DNA of 64,000 nucleotides from Hyphomicrobium_A sp963722495 (GTDB taxonomy: Bacteria > Pseudomonadota > Alphaproteobacteria > Rhizobiales > Hyphomicrobiaceae), in assembly GCA_963722495.1 (NCBI GenBank), contig CAVRND010000028.1, positions 1 through 64,000 on the forward strand. Reading direction: 5' to 3'. The translations under genes and the position numbers were made by a program. The notes below the pieces were generated by a model. That model ran no database searches. It had not been told where the DNA came from and worked only from the letters and a program-made list of their open reading frames with translations. Shown here one piece after another: positions 49,458 through 60,214 of the stretch. Each line of letters opens with the position of its first letter. Within the stretch, counting starts at the first letter, position 1.

Positions 49458-50979
49458 CTACTTAACCGGGTCCCAGCCCTGCTCGGTGGTCTGCGGCTGG
49501 GCCTCGAACGTCTCCTCGCGGCCATCGCCGTATTTGATGGAGAGGCCGATCCACTTGCGCCGCACTTCCTTGTAGTGGACGTTGGGATCGTAGACGTAGG
49601 CCGCGGCGCCGATCCACTCGGCATCGAGCCGGCCCATCGAGCCGATGACGCTATAGGCCGCCACCACCAGGTTGCGGCGCGTCGTCTCGAGGTTGACCTG
49701 CGAGTTGAGATACTCGAGCTCGGCGTTGAGCACGTCGAGCAGCGTGCGCTGGCCGACCTTCTCCTCCTCGCGCACGCCCTGCAGCGCCACCTTGTTGGAT
49801 TCCACCGCCACGCGATCGGATTGCAGCTGCGCCCGCGCCGCCTCCAGCTGCGACCAGGCGGCGACGACGTTCTGCGTCTGCTCGGTGCGCACCTGCTCGA
49901 TCTGCTGCAGGATGCCGAGGTGGTTCTGCTTGGCCTGGCGCACCCGCGCGTAGACGTCGCCCGCTTCGTAGATCGGGATGATGGCGCGGCCGACCACCGT
50001 GCCTGTCTCGACCTCGTCCGTCAGCTTCGATGAGCCGAAGCGGTCGTCGTAGCTGGCTTCCAGCTGCACCGTCGGCAGCAGCTCGCCGCGGATCTGCTCG
50101 ACGGTGTATTTGGCGGCCTGCTCGCGGAACAGCGCCGCGACCACCAGCGGGTCCTCGTTGTTGCTGACGCCGATGGCGTCGTTCAGCGAGCGCGGCAGGA
50201 ACGTCTCGGGCGCCCCCGGCCAGGCGAGGCCGCTCGGCGGATGGCCGATGACCAGCTGGTAGCTGCCGCGGCTGGTGCGCAGGTTGGCGCGCGCCGCATC
50301 GAGACGGGAGACGGCGTCGGCGCGGCGGGCTTCGGCCTGCGCCACGTCGGTGCGCGTCACCTCGCCGACGGCGAAGCGGTCCTGCGCCGCCTTCAATTCG
50401 CGCGACAAGTACGTTGACGTTGTTCTCGTTGAGCCGCACCAGCTCCTGGTCGCGCACCACGTCCATGTAGGCGGTGACGGCCTGCAGCAGCACGCTGCGT
50501 TCGACGTCGCGCAGCACCGAGCGCTCGGCGCGCACGTTGGCCTCCGCGGCGTTCACCGCGTTGTAGGTGCGAAACCCGGAAAAGATCGGCTGCACGGCGT
50601 CGATGCCGTAGCCGCGCGGCTTGGTGACGCCGTCGAGGAAGTTGGACGGGCGCTGGTCGGTGCGCTCGATGCCGATGTCGGCGTTGCCGGTGACGGTGGG
50701 CCGGTAGCCGGACATGGCGCGCGCCACGTCCTCGTCGGTGGCCCGCTGGAACGCCCGCTGCGCATCAAGGCGCGGGTTGTAGCCGTACGCCGCCGACAGC
50801 GCGTCCTTCAGGGATTCCGCCGACGCCGGCTGCATGCCCGCGAGGCCCAGCACCAGGCCGATCGCGAGAACGCCTGCGGCTCGCCGCGCACGGTGCGGGC
50901 GATCCAGGCGAGATGCCGACGAGTTACCCAAGTGGCGAACCCATTTCCGTTGACACAATTTTTGGATGGCCGTCCGCAT
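49458..50979 (-). CDS. tolC: TolC-family outer membrane efflux protein
   Basis: About 506 residues. The start MRTAIQKLCQRKWVRHL is followed by a signal sequence around GVLAIGLVLGLAGMQPASA, then ESLKDALSAAYGYNPRLDAQRA. Two tandem OEP repeats have GIDAVQPIFSGFRTYNAVNAAEA, VTAYMDVVRDQELVRLNENNV, VGEVTRTDVAQAEARRADA and VGQRTLLDVLNAELEYLNSQ. A frame change near 50410. ATG at 50979 follows GGGGAAG. It partners with RND or MFS pumps or type I secretion. Confidence 0.93.
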
Positions 50980-51243
50980 TACTTCCCCCAGCCACACCCG
51001 CGCAGGCTTGCCCCGAGCCCATCTTATGAATCGCAGGTCGACGCTGAGTTTGGGCACTCGGTGTTGATTTGTGTAGTGCCAGTGGACGGTTGGTGGAAAA
51101 GGCTTGTGTTGGCGTTGCTGCAATCCCACACCCAGTCGCGGCACGCCGACGCAGGATGGCAAGCCAACACGCCGAAACTGCCCGCGAATTCCGGGAAGAA
51201 AGTTGCAAGCGCTTCGGGAGAGTCCGTTTCGCTGCGCAAGTTG

Positions 51244-51909
51244 TTAGAGGACGAACACCGCCGCACGCTCGAACCCGGGGAGCGCCGGCGTGGTGGCATC
51301 GAAGGCCATCCACGAATCAACTGACCGCGCCAGGCGGCGCCAGATCGTGGCTTTGCCCAAGCCATCCTGGCTGACGATGGCGACGAGACACCCGCCGTCC
51401 TTCAACTGATCGAACAGCATCTCGGGCACCGCCGGCACGGCGCCTTCGATGACGATGGCATCGAAGGGGGCCTTGGCGGCCCACCCGGCCGTCAATTCGC
51501 CTACGACCACGTCGACGTTGTCGAGGCCGCGCGCCGCAAGGTTCGTGCGTGCCTGCTCCGCCAGCCTGATGTCGCTCTCGAGCGCCACCACGGTCTTCGC
51601 CATTCCGGCGAGCACGGCCGACGAATATCCGCTGGCACAGCCGATATCGAGCACGCAGTCCCCGTCGTCGATGGCGGCGAGTTGCAATAGCTTGGCCTGC
51701 AGGCGCGGGGCCAGCAGCCAGCGGCGGCCCGGTCCGGGCGGCGTGAGCGGAACCGGCTCGTCCATGTAGGCGAGCGCCGCCATGGGCGCGGGAACGAACA
51801 CCTCGCGCGGCAGCTCGCGCATGGCCCGCAGAATGCGCCGGTCGGTCACGTCGCTGGTGAGGACCTGGCTTTCGACCATGTTCAGGCGCTGCGTGGCGGC
51901 GTCGACCAT
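51244..51909 (-). CDS. pcm: Protein-L-isoaspartate O-methyltransferase family protein
   Basis: An intact protein of about 221 residues. The SAM-binding motif is VLDIGCASGYSSAVLAGMA, preceded by a PRE(V)FVPAPMAALAYMDEPVPL segment and LLAPRLQAKLLQLAA. Later blocks are VVVGELTAGWAAKAPFDAIV and VPEMLFDQLKDGGCLVAIV. ATG at 51909 follows GAGGAAACG. In other Rhizobiales a pcm gene lies between surE and nlpD; here it is next to tolC. Whether it repairs isoaspartate is inferred. Confidence 0.85.
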   Translation of the reverse strand: MVDAATQRLNMVESQVLTSDVTDRRILRAMRELPREVFVPAPMAALAYMDEPVPLTPPGPGRRWLLAPRLQAKLLQLAAIDDGDCVLDIGCASGYSSAVLAGMAKTVVALESDIRLAEQARTNLAARGLDNVDVVVGELTAGWAAKAPFDAIVIEGAVPAVPEMLFDQLKDGGCLVAIVSQDGLGKATIWRRLARSVDSWMAFDATTPALPGFERAAVFVL

Positions 51910-52098
51910 CGTTTCCTCTCGGCTACGCGGAAGCGTGTTCAAGGCACCTTAACCGAGCGCACGGGGAATCGCGACGGGACGTACCGCCCCGGGGGCCGCA
52001 CTACGCAATTTTTCCCCGTGATGGGGCACACTTTCCAGGCCACGATCCGTATGATACACGGCGCATTCCTTGCGCGCTTCGGCAGGCGCGGGTGGATT

Positions 52099-52172
52099 GG
52101 CCACGTGGCGGAGTGGTTACGTAGCGGACTGCAAATCCGCGCACCCCGGTTCGATTCCGGGCGTGGCCTCCA
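52099..52172 (+). tRNA. tRNA-Cys(GCA)
   Basis: Acceptor GGCCACG (52099-52105) pairs with CGTGGCC (52162-52168), followed by T discriminator and encoded CCA. The anticodon loop ACTGCAAAT gives GCA at 52131-52133. The T-arm GGTTCGATTCC is canonical. U73 is a cysteine identity element. Confidence 0.96.
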
Positions 52173-52202
52173 AATCCTTATAGCAGCGGCGCGGGGCGAC
52201 AG

Positions 52203-52628
52203 ATGGAGCCAACCGCCATGCCCTCAGCCGTCATTCCAACGATGCGCTATCGGGACGCCGGTCAGATGATCGACTGGCTGTGCGCTGCGTTCGGGTTCGA
52301 GCGCCGCATGGTCATCGACGATGGAAGCGGCGGCATCGCGCATGCCGAGCTGACGTTCGGCGACGGCATGATCATGCTGGGCTCGGCACGCGACGACGAC
52401 TTCGGCAAGCTGCAGTCAACGCCTGCCGTACTCGGCGGGACGACGCAGAGCCCGTATATCGTCGTTGCCGACGCCGACGCAGCCTACGCGCGGGCCAAGG
52501 CTGCGGGCGCCGAGATGATCGGCGATATCCGCCAGCAGAGCTACGGGCGCGGCTTTTCATGCCGCGATCCCGAGGGCCACCTTTGGAACCTCGGGGACTA
52601 CAACCCCTGGACCTACACGGGCGGATAA
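52203..52628 (+). CDS. VOC-family (glyoxalase/PhnB-like) protein
   Basis: An intact 141-residue protein. The start MEPTAMPSAVIPTMRYRDAGQMIDWLCAAFGFE is typical of PhnB-like VOC proteins, and the C-terminal GRGFSCRDPEGHLWNLGDY has the metal-binding DPEGH...W...G block. ILxVxD-type beta strands are seen as YIVVADADAAYARAKAAGAE. The substrate is unknown. ATG at 52203 or Met at 52218 could start it. Confidence 0.85.
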   Translation: MEPTAMPSAVIPTMRYRDAGQMIDWLCAAFGFERRMVIDDGSGGIAHAELTFGDGMIMLGSARDDDFGKLQSTPAVLGGTTQSPYIVVADADAAYARAKAAGAEMIGDIRQQSYGRGFSCRDPEGHLWNLGDYNPWTYTGG

Positions 52629-52803
52629 GGCGCGGCGCCCGGTCTCACGTTCGGGCCCGCACACGGGGGCCGGAAGCCCTTGATTTAGCGCCGCGAGTGT
52701 GGGAATGCAGACGCCCGCTCGACGGCTGCGGCGGACCGCGCAAAGCGCTGGCCCGCTCCGGCGCTTTCTGCTAAGAGGCGCCACGCCCGACAGACGAGGT
52801 TAT

Positions 52804-52878
52804 TCCGCGGTAGCTCAGTGGTAGAGCATCCGACTGTTAATCGGACGGTCGTAGGTTCGAGCCCTACCCGCGGAGCCA
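52804..52878 (+). tRNA. tRNA-Asn(GTT)
   Basis: Acceptor TCCGCGG (52804-52810) pairs with CCGCGGA (52868-52874), G discriminator and encoded CCA at 52876-52878. The anticodon loop CTGTTAA gives GTT at 52836-52838. D-arm AGCTCAGTGGTAGAGC and T-arm GGTTCGAGCC are canonical. Confidence 0.96.
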
Positions 52879-52935
52879 GCCTTCCCCCCCGGCGCACCTC
52901 TCCAACGCACATACATCGTCGTGGCCGCGCGCCGA

Positions 52936-54346
52936 TCAGGGCGCCAGCGTAATCGTCGGTGCCGGCTCGTTGGGATCGCGGTCCATCTCGGCGATCTGAT
53001 CGACGTTGCCGTCGCGGCCGTAGATGTCGGGGCGGAACTCGACGTCGCCGTCGCGCTCGGCCCAGGCGGTGATGTAGACGAAGTACACCGGCACCGGACG
53101 CGTCAGGTTGACGTCGACCGCTTGCCCGCCTTCGACGATCTGCTGCGCGCGGCCCGGCTGCCCGTAGCCCTGCTCGTAGCTGCGCCAGCCAGTCGACCAG
53201 ATCGAACACGCCCTCACGCGGACGCAGCCGGCGCTGAAGGCGCGCGAGCGCTGCTTGAACAGCGGCTTCATCGGCGTGTCGTGCATATAGACGCCGTGCT
53301 CGTTCGCCATGTCGATGCGCACGAGACCCGAGCGCGTTCTGCGGCCCCGGGTCCTGGCGGAATTTCAGCTTCTGCGCCTCGGGCGCGTTCCAGTCGACCG
53401 CCTGCGGATCAAGCTCGCGATTGCCGGCGGGATCGAGCACGCGGATCTTCTCGTTCTGCAGGTACTCCGGCTCCTTCAGCAGGCGCGGGATGAGATCGAG
53501 ATGCGCGACGCTGTCGGGCACGCGCCAGTAGGGGAAGAAGTTGAGGGCGCGGATGGTCGCTTTCACCGACGGCGACTGGCGCTCGGTGCGCCCGACGATG
53601 ACGCGGTGGCGCTGCTGTACTTCGTACTTGGCGACGGCCTCGAGCTGAAATGCGGGTACATTGACGAGTACATAGCGCTCTTCAACGCGGCGTTTGCATC
53701 AGCTCGCGCACGCGTCCGAGGTTCATGCGCAGCTGCGCGATGCGCTGGTCGACCGTCATGTTCAGCGCGGGATAGGTCGAGCGCTCGACGCGGCCGGTCG
53801 GGCGCAGGCCGTTGCGGCGCTGGAAGCGGCGCACGGCGTCGGCGAGATCGCTGTCGAAGGTGTTCGAGTTGTAGGTCGGGGTGCGCGGCGAGAAGTCTCC
53901 GCTCATCTGCAGGCGGCGGCGCAGCAGCGGCACGCGCTCGTCGTCCTCGCCCTCGCGCATCATGCGCCCGGCCGGGATGACCGGCCACCCGCCGTTGTCG
54001 GCGATCCGCTGATATTTGGCGATCGCGGCATCCATGGCGGCGATCATCTCGTCGCTGCGCATCGGCATGGCGTCGGGGCGCAGGTCGTCCAGCGACGTCG
54101 CCTTGCTGCGCAGCCCGATCGCGCGCGCCGTCAGCCTGGCGGCGGCCGGTGTAGTCGGGCGCGCCCGACCCGGTGAGGCTCTCCCACCAGTTGGCCTGCG
54201 CCGACTGCCCGTGCGCCGGCGCGCCGAGCACCATCAGACTGAAGCAGGCCGGCAGCGGCGCATACGGCTAGGCTGTAGGTCTCGGCACCAAGCTTCGTCA
54301 CCAGGTGCGAACCGAAGAGCCGCGCAGACGCGCGATATGCCAGCAT
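52936..54346 (-). CDS. L,D-transpeptidase, YcbB-like
   Basis: About 470 residues; cross-links peptidoglycan through meso-DAP. The N-terminus is MLAYRASARLFGSHLVTKLG followed by a hydrophobic segment. A peptidoglycan-binding domain contains FDSDLADAVRRFQRRNGLRP, and the YkuD catalytic domain contains HGVYMHDTPMKPLFKQRSRA and the nucleophile block FSAGCVRV. The end is DPNEPAPTITLAP. Frame changes near 54225, 54145, 53700, 53570, 53320 and 53185. A second paralog begins at 63126. Confidence 0.87.
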
Positions 54347-54554
54347 GAATCCGTCCCGATTTTTACTGCGACGACCGCAAACCCCAGCTGCCAGGAACAG
54401 CGCGCCGGTCTGCGCGCATTCCCCGACGTCTCTCAGACAATGCCTCAATAGCCGCCAGGATATGGCCAAACCAAGACGACTGGATGCCGTTGAATCTGTA
54501 CTGGCCTTGAACACGCGGTGGCCCGGTGGGATTTGGTCGCAGTGAGCCTAGAGT

Positions 54555-55603
54555 TCAAGTCACATCGGGCGGCGGAAAGTGATCCCAGCCCGTACGCGCG
54601 ATAGGCCATCGGCGCGCCCGGCCGCATCGATGACGACGACGCCGTCGCCGGTGCGCCTCGATGGTGCCGATGCGCGTCACGGCAAGTTCCGGCCGCGGCG
54701 GCGAGGCGCTCGAACTCGGCGGCGCGCTGCGGCCGGACCGTCGCCAGCACCTCGTAGTCCTCGCCGCCCGTGATCAGATCGGTCGAGCGTCGCGCTCCCA
54801 GCGGCAACGACGGCGCGTGCCGCGTCCGACAGCGGCACGCGCTGCGCCTCGATGCGGCCGCCGACGCCCGAGGCGCGGCACAGCCGGTCGAAGTCCTTGA
54901 CGAGGCCGTCGGAGATGTCCATCGCCGCCGCGGCCACGTCGCGCAGCGACGGGCGCAAGCGCGAGCGGCGGCAGCGGCGCGCAGAATCTCGCGTCGAGGC
55001 GCGCGCGCGCTCCGTGCGTCCGAGGCCGCAGCGCGCCGCCAGCGCCGCGTCGCGCCGCAAGTGCGAGGCCGAGCGGCGGCATCGCCGATGGTGCCGGACA
55101 CGTAGACCAGGTCGCCCGGCGCGCGCGGTCGAGCGGCGCACCATGCCGCCGGCCGGGCACGCTGCCGAATGGCCGTGATGGTGACGCTGAGCGGGCCCGG
55201 GCGTGCGGTCGGTGTCGCCGCCGATCAAGATGACAGCCGAACATGTCTTGCGGCAAGTCTCAGCCCCTTGGCGCAAAGCCTGCGAGCCAAGCGTGCTCCG
55301 GCGCCTCCGGCAGGGCGAGCGACATCAGGTAGGCGAGCGGGCGTCGCGCCCTTGGCGACGAGATCGGACACGTTGACCGCCAGCGCCTTCCAGGCGATCG
55401 TCGTTCGCGCCCTCGCCGGGGAAGAAATGCACGCCGGCGATGACCGCGTCCGTCGTGACGACGAGGTCGTCACCCGGGCGTCGGCGCGATCACCGCGCAG
55501 TCGTCCTTGAGACCGAAGGCGCCGGGAAAGCTCGGCCGCCAGCGGCGCCCAGATACTCGGCGATCAGCGCTTCTTCGCCGCCGACGCGTCGCGCCAGGCT
55601 CAT
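54555..55603 (-). CDS. thiL: Thiamine-monophosphate kinase
   Basis: ThiL phosphorylates thiamine monophosphate. The start is MSLARRVGGEEALIAEYLGA, and further blocks are DDCAVIAP, TDAVIAGVHF, VSVTI-type strand, DISDGLVKDFDRL and DLITGGEDYEVLATV. The end reads RTGWDHFPPPDVT, typical of ThiL. Many frame changes (about twelve) obscure the middle. Its ATG overlaps the nusB stop (ATGA). Confidence 0.88.
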
Positions 55604-56112
55604 TTTTGTCGCTTGGCATCGCGTTCGAACTCGGCGGCGCGCAACTGCCGCGCCAGCTTGTCGAGCACGCCGTTGACGACCTTCGGCTCGTCCTCGGAGA
55701 AGAACGAGTGCGCGACGTTGATGTACTCGTTGATGACGACGCGCGCCGGCACGTCGGGGCGCTCCATCAGCTCGAACACGCCGGCGCGCAGGATGGCGCG
55801 CAGGATGGCGTCGATGCGCACCAGCCGCCAGCCCTCGGCCAGCTGGTGATCGACGAGCGGATCGATGTCGCGCTGGCGGCGCACGACGCCCCGCAGCAGG
55901 TCGGCGAAGAACGCCGGATCGGCGCCGGCGGCCGCCTCGTCGCCCGGCGCGCGTGGAAAGCGCAGCAGCGTGAACTCGTCGATGACGTCGTTGAGGTCGG
56001 TGCCGGCAAGATCCATCTGGTAGAGCGCCTGCACGGCGGCCACGCGCGCCGCCGTGCGCGGCGGCAAGGCGATCTTGCCCGGTGTCGGCGTGGCTTTGCT
56101 CGTCGTCGTCAT
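55600..56112 (-). CDS. nusB: Transcription antitermination factor NusB
   Basis: An intact 170-residue protein. RTAARVAAVQALYQMDLAGTD starts the helical fold, and the C-terminal block VPARVVINEYINVAHSFFSEDEPKVVNGVLDKLAR is diagnostic. With NusE it binds boxA RNA for rRNA antitermination. It overlaps ribH and thiL by four bases at each side. Confidence 0.96.
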   Translation of the reverse strand: MTTTSKATPTPGKIALPPRTAARVAAVQALYQMDLAGTDLNDVIDEFTLLRFPRAPGDEAAAGADPAFFADLLRGVVRRQRDIDPLVDHQLAEGWRLVRIDAILRAILRAGVFELMERPDVPARVVINEYINVAHSFFSEDEPKVVNGVLDKLARQLRAAEFERDAKRQK

Positions 56113-56633
56113 GCGCTCTGCCCCTCGAACGCGCGTTGCAGCTCGATCAGCCGCAGGCAGGCGCGCGCCGCATCTCCGCCCTTGCCGTCGGCGCCGCCGC
56201 GTGCGCGCGCCAGTGCCTGTGCCTCAGTATCGACGGTCAGAATGCCGTTGCCGAGCGGCACGGCATGCTTGATCGCCACATCCATCAGCCAGTGGTTGGC
56301 GTTGTTGCAAACGATATCGTAGTGCGAGGTCTCGCCGCGAATGACGCAGCCAAGCGCGACCACGCCGTCCCACTTGCCGTTCTCGGCGCGACGGGGAATG
56401 AGCCCTGCCGCCACCGCCTGGGCCAGCACCTGCGGGATCTCCAGCGCGCCCGGCACGGTGACGCGGTCGTACTCGACGCCCTGCTGCCTCGAGCGCGGCA
56501 ACGGCGCCGGCGACGAGCTCGTCGGAGATCTCCTCGTAGAAGCGCCCTTCGATGATGAGCACGCGCGCGCGCATCTCGCCGCGTGGCGGCCTGCCCGTGC
56601 TGCGCGTCGGGTCTGTCGATCTTTGACGATCAT
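56109..56633 (-). CDS. ribH: 6,7-dimethyl-8-ribityllumazine synthase
   Basis: Condenses 5-amino-6-ribitylaminouracil with dihydroxybutanone phosphate. About 174 residues. MRARVLIIEGRFYEEISDELV, VPGALEIPQVLAQAVAAG and VVALGCVIRGETSHYDIVCN with the catalytic His, then VPLGNGILTVDTEAQALARA. Frame changes near 56590 and 56490. It overlaps nusB. Confidence 0.94.
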   Translation of the reverse strand: MIVKDRQTRRAARAGRHAARCARACSSSKGASTRRSPTSSSPAPLPRSRQQGVEYDRVTVPGALEIPQVLAQAVAAGLIPRRAENGKWDGVVALGCVIRGETSHYDIVCNNANHWLMDVAIKHAVPLGNGILTVDTEAQALARARGGADGKGGDAARACLRLIELQRAFEGQSA

Positions 56634-56634
56634 G

Positions 56635-57785
56635 TCACTCGATCCCGCGCGTGCCGACGATGCGCAGCCCGAAGCCTTCGAGGCCGACGTAGACCTGCGC
56701 CGGCGAGTTCGTCAGCAGCACCATGTCGCGCACGCCGAGGTCGCTGAGGATCTGCGAGCCGACGCCGATCTCGACCTGGCGGCGTTCACGCGCCCCTTCG
56801 ACGGGCTTGGCCGACTGCAGGCGTCCGCTGATCCAATCTGACACGGATTTGGGGCGCAGGTCGCGGATGAGCACGACGACGCCGCGCCCTTCCTTCTCGA
56901 TCATGCGCAGCGAATTGGCGATCTGCCCCTCGCCCGCCTCGCCGACGCCGAGCAGATCGCCCAGCAGCGTTGACGGCGTGCACGCGCACCAGCACCGGGC
57001 CGGGCGCCGCGAGATCGCCTTTGACCAGCGCCAGATGCTCGCCCTGGCTCGACCGTCGTCTCGTAGACGTGCAGATCGAACTTGCCGGCCGTCGTCGCCA
57101 CGCTCGTCTTGGCGACGTGCGCGCACCAGATGCTCGTTGCGCAGCCGGTAGGCGATGAGATCCTCGATGGTGCCGATCTTGAGGCCGTGCCGCTGCGCGA
57201 AGGCGACGAGGTCCGGCATGCGCGCCATGGTGCCGTCGTCGTTCATGATCTCGCAGATCACCGCCGCCGGATAGAGACCGGCGAGACGCGCCAGATCGAC
57301 GGACGCTTCCGTATGCCCGGCGCGGATCAGCACGCCGCCCTCGCGCGCGACCAGCGGGAACACGTGCCCGGGCGAGACGATGTCGTCGGCGCCCTTCGTC
57401 GGGTCGATGGCCGTCGCGATGGTGCGCGCGCGGTCGGCCGCCGAGATGCCGGTCGAGATGCCTTCGCGCGCCTCGATCGACTGCGTGAAGGCGGTGCGGT
57501 TGCGCGAGCGGTTGCGTCCGCACCATCGCTTCGAGGTCGAGCTCGGCGGCGCGGGCGCCGCGTGAGCGTCAGGCAGATCAGCCCGCGGCCGTGCTTGGCC
57601 ATGAAGTTGATGGCGTCGGGCGTCGCCATCTGCGCGGGAATGACGAGATCGCCCTCGTTCTCGCGCTCCTCGGCGTCGACGAGCACGACCATGCGGCCGT
57701 TGCGCATGTCCTCGAGGATCTCGTCGATCGAGGACAGGAAGCCCCGGCCTTCCGAGATGGCGTGTTTGCCAACGTCGTGCGTCAC
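56635..57785 (-). CDS. ribBA: RibBA: dihydroxybutanone-phosphate synthase with degenerate GTP cyclohydrolase II domain
   Basis: The N-terminal DHBP synthase domain is complete: VVLVDAEERENEGDLVIPAQ, HGRGLICLTLT, IEAREGISTGISAADRA and FPLVAREGGVLIRAGHTEAS. The C-terminal half has the RibA fold (IEKEGRGVVVLIRDLRPKS, QILSDLGVRDMVLLTNSPAQ) but the zinc site is lost: the place of the SECLTGD...CDC block reads VHAVNLLGDLLGVGEAGEG and no Cys occurs in the domain. GTG at 57785 overlaps the ribE stop. Several frame changes. Confidence 0.9.
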
Positions 57786-58376
57786 GGACGGAACTCCAGG
57801 AGCCGCGCCACATAGCGCGCGAACAGGTCGACCTCGAGGTTGACCGATTGCCCGGGGGTTTTCGCCCCCCAGGTCGTCACCGTCAAGGTGTGGGGAATGA
57901 GGTTGACGCCGAAGCGGTTGTCGCTGACCTCGTTGACGGTCAGCGAGACGCCATCGAGCGCAACGGACCCTTTCGGGCGCGATATAGGGCGCAAGGTGCT
58001 CGGGCACCTCGAAGGAGAAGCGGCGGCTTTCGCCGTCCGGCATGATGTCGACGATGCGCGCCACGCCGTCGACGTGCCCGGAGACGATGTGCCCGCCCAG
58101 CTCGTCGCCGAGCCGCAGCGAGCGCTCGAGGTTGATTTTGCGGCCCGGCTGCCACTCGCCGAGCGTCGTCTTGCCGCGCGTCTCGTTCGACACGTCGACC
58201 GTGAAGACGCTGCCGCTCGCGTCGGCGCGCACCGACGTCATCGTCAGGCAGCAGCCGTCGCAGGCCATCGAGGCGCCGACCTCCAGCTCCTGCGCGGGAT
58301 AGCGCGTGCGGATGGTGAAGCGGCCGTCCTCGCGCGCCGTGACCTCGCCGATGTCGGTGACGATGCCGGTGAACAT
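57782..58376 (-). CDS. ribE: Riboflavin synthase alpha subunit
   Basis: About 198 residues forming two similar domains. MFTGIVTDIGEVTARED is the usual start, then SMACDGCCLTMTSVRAD, LGGHIVSGHVDGVARIVD and, in domain 2, GSVALDGVSLTVNEVSDNRFGV. Cys residues in ACDGCCL belong to the active site. One frame change near 57985. It overlaps ribBA by four bases. Confidence 0.94.
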
Positions 58377-58391
58377 GGCTTTGCTTCCTCG

Positions 58392-59555
58392 CTAGCGTTG
58401 CGTCGCTTCGTTCTGACCGCGGCGACCGCCGCGGTGCCAATGGCGGCGCACCGCCAGCATATCGTCGCCGCCGATGGTTCGCCGATCGTAAATGTCGAAG
58501 CCCTCGGTGGTCATGTAGCGGTTGAGGCCAGCAAAGGCGGCCGCCGGCGGAAGCTCGCCGCCGTCCGGGCCGCGCGCGTGGAACAGCACCGCCGCATCGA
58601 TCAGCCCGGCGCGCGAGAAGCCGCCCAGATGGCCGGGCCGCCTTCCACCAGCAGGCGCGTGACGCCGCGCGCCACGAGCGTTTCCATGATGTCGGGCAGC
58701 CAGAACTCGCCGCCGATCAGCCGCACCGGGAAGATCTCGGCGCCCGGCAGCGCGCTAGCGCCGGCGCGTCGGCATCCTCCGGGCAGAACACCCAGAGCGG
58801 ATGCTGCCGCGCGCTTTGCGCCGAGCGGGATCTTTCAAGACCGGCCAGCAGCGCGCGCCAGGACGACGCGCACGGGCGAGCGCGCTTCCAGCCCCGGCAG
58901 CCGGCAGGTCAGCAGCGGATCGTCGTCGATCACCGTGCCGCGGCCGACCAGGATGGCGTCGGCGCGGGCACGCAAGAGATGCCCGGCGGCCCGCGCTGTC
59001 TCTCCCGTCACCCACACCGGCTTGCCGGCGCCGCCGCGCGGCACCGATCCGGCGGCATCGAGCGCCAGCTTCAGCCGCACCAGCGGCCGCCGCTCGGTGA
59101 CGCGCAGGATGTGCCCGCGCGTGATCCATGCGCCGCCTCGACCAGCAGGCCACGCTCGACCCGATGCCGGCGTCGCGCAGCCGCTCCAGCCCGCGCCCGG
59201 CCACGCGCGGATCGGGATCCTCGATCGCGCACCACGACGCGCGCCAGTCCCGCCTCGATGATGGCGTCGGCGCACGGCGGCGTCATGCCGTGGTGCGAGC
59301 ACGGCTCCAGCGTCACGTAGATCGTCGCCCCGCGCGCGCGATGTCCCGGCACGCTGCGATCGCTCGGTCTCGGCGTGCGGCCGCCCGCCCGGCGGCGTCC
59401 AGGCCGCGCGCGATCACCTCGCCGGTGTCGCTCATCGGCGATCACCGCGCCGACCGACGGGTTGGGCGCCGTGCGCCCGAGGCCGCGCGCCGCCATGCGC
59501 CAGCGCGATCTCCATCATCTGGACGATCGAACCGGAGCGCTCGCGCTGGGCGCAT
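58392..59555 (-). CDS. ribD: RibD bifunctional deaminase/reductase
   Basis: About 387 residues. The deaminase zinc site is seen as PHAETEAI (HAE) and LEPCSHHGMTPPCADAI. The reductase domain contains PLVRLKLALDAAGSVPRG and ADAILVGRGTVIDDDPLLTCRLPG. Frame changes are frequent. ATG at 59555 lies five bases after the nrdR stop. The end is HRGGRRGQNEATQR. Confidence 0.9.
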
Positions 59556-59560
59556 CGCGC

Positions 59561-60096
59561 TCAATGCTTCTTGACGCGGCGCCGTCTCCACAACGCGAGC
59601 TCTCGAACGGCGATATGCGGCGCGTCGTGCGCCGTGGCGGGCTCGGCGGCAATCTCGCCCAGCACCTCGTGGAAGTCGGCGGCCTCGCGGAAATCGCGAT
59701 AGACGGAGGCAAACCGCACGTAGGCCACCGGATCGAGGCCGCGCAAGCGCCTCCATGACGAGCTCGCCGATGGTCGAGGACGGGATCTCGCTCTCGCCCG
59801 AGCTTTCGAGCTGGCGCACGATGCCCGACACCATGCGCTCGATGCGTCATCGGCTCGATCGGCCGCTTGCGCAGCGCGACCTCGACCGAGCGCGACCAGC
59901 TTGTCGCGATCGAACGGCGACCTTGCGCCCCGAGCGCTTGACGACCATCAGCTCGCGCAGCTGCACGCGCTCGAACGTCGTGAAGCGGCCGCCGCAGTCG
60001 GGGCACACGCGCCGCCGGCGGATGGCGGCGTTCTCCTCGGTCGGCCGGCTGTCCTTCACTTGCGTATTCTCGCCCGAGCAGATACGGGCAGCGCAT
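59561..60096 (-). CDS. nrdR: Transcriptional repressor NrdR
   Basis: NrdR represses ribonucleotide reductase genes by binding NrdR boxes when its ATP-cone senses dATP/ATP. After correction the start is MRCPYCSGENTQVKDSRP with a zinc ribbon closing at CPDCGGRFTTFERV. The ATP-cone contains DKLVASVEVALRKRPIEPM, then RMVSGIVRQLESSGE and VAYVRFASVYRDF. About 178 residues. It lies between glyA and ribD. Confidence 0.93.
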
Positions 60097-60180
60097 GGGG
60101 AGTCTCCCTCCGCTCGCTCGGCTCAGGCAGCCGAAGCGCGGCAGAACGATTATTAGCTGCGAGCGGGGGCTTAGAAGCAA

Positions 60181-60214
60181 CGAGGCGCGCCTAGGATATC
60201 CCAAGCGCGCCTCG
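60181..60214. promoter_or_regulatory. Hairpin in the glyA-nrdR gap
   Basis: CGAGGCGCGC (60181-60190) and GCGCGCCTCG (60205-60214) form a perfect 10-bp stem around a 14-base loop. On the minus strand it is followed by TTGCTTCT, a poor T-run. It lies between the glyA stop and the nrdR start and may reduce read-through or protect the glyA mRNA. Confidence 0.45.
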
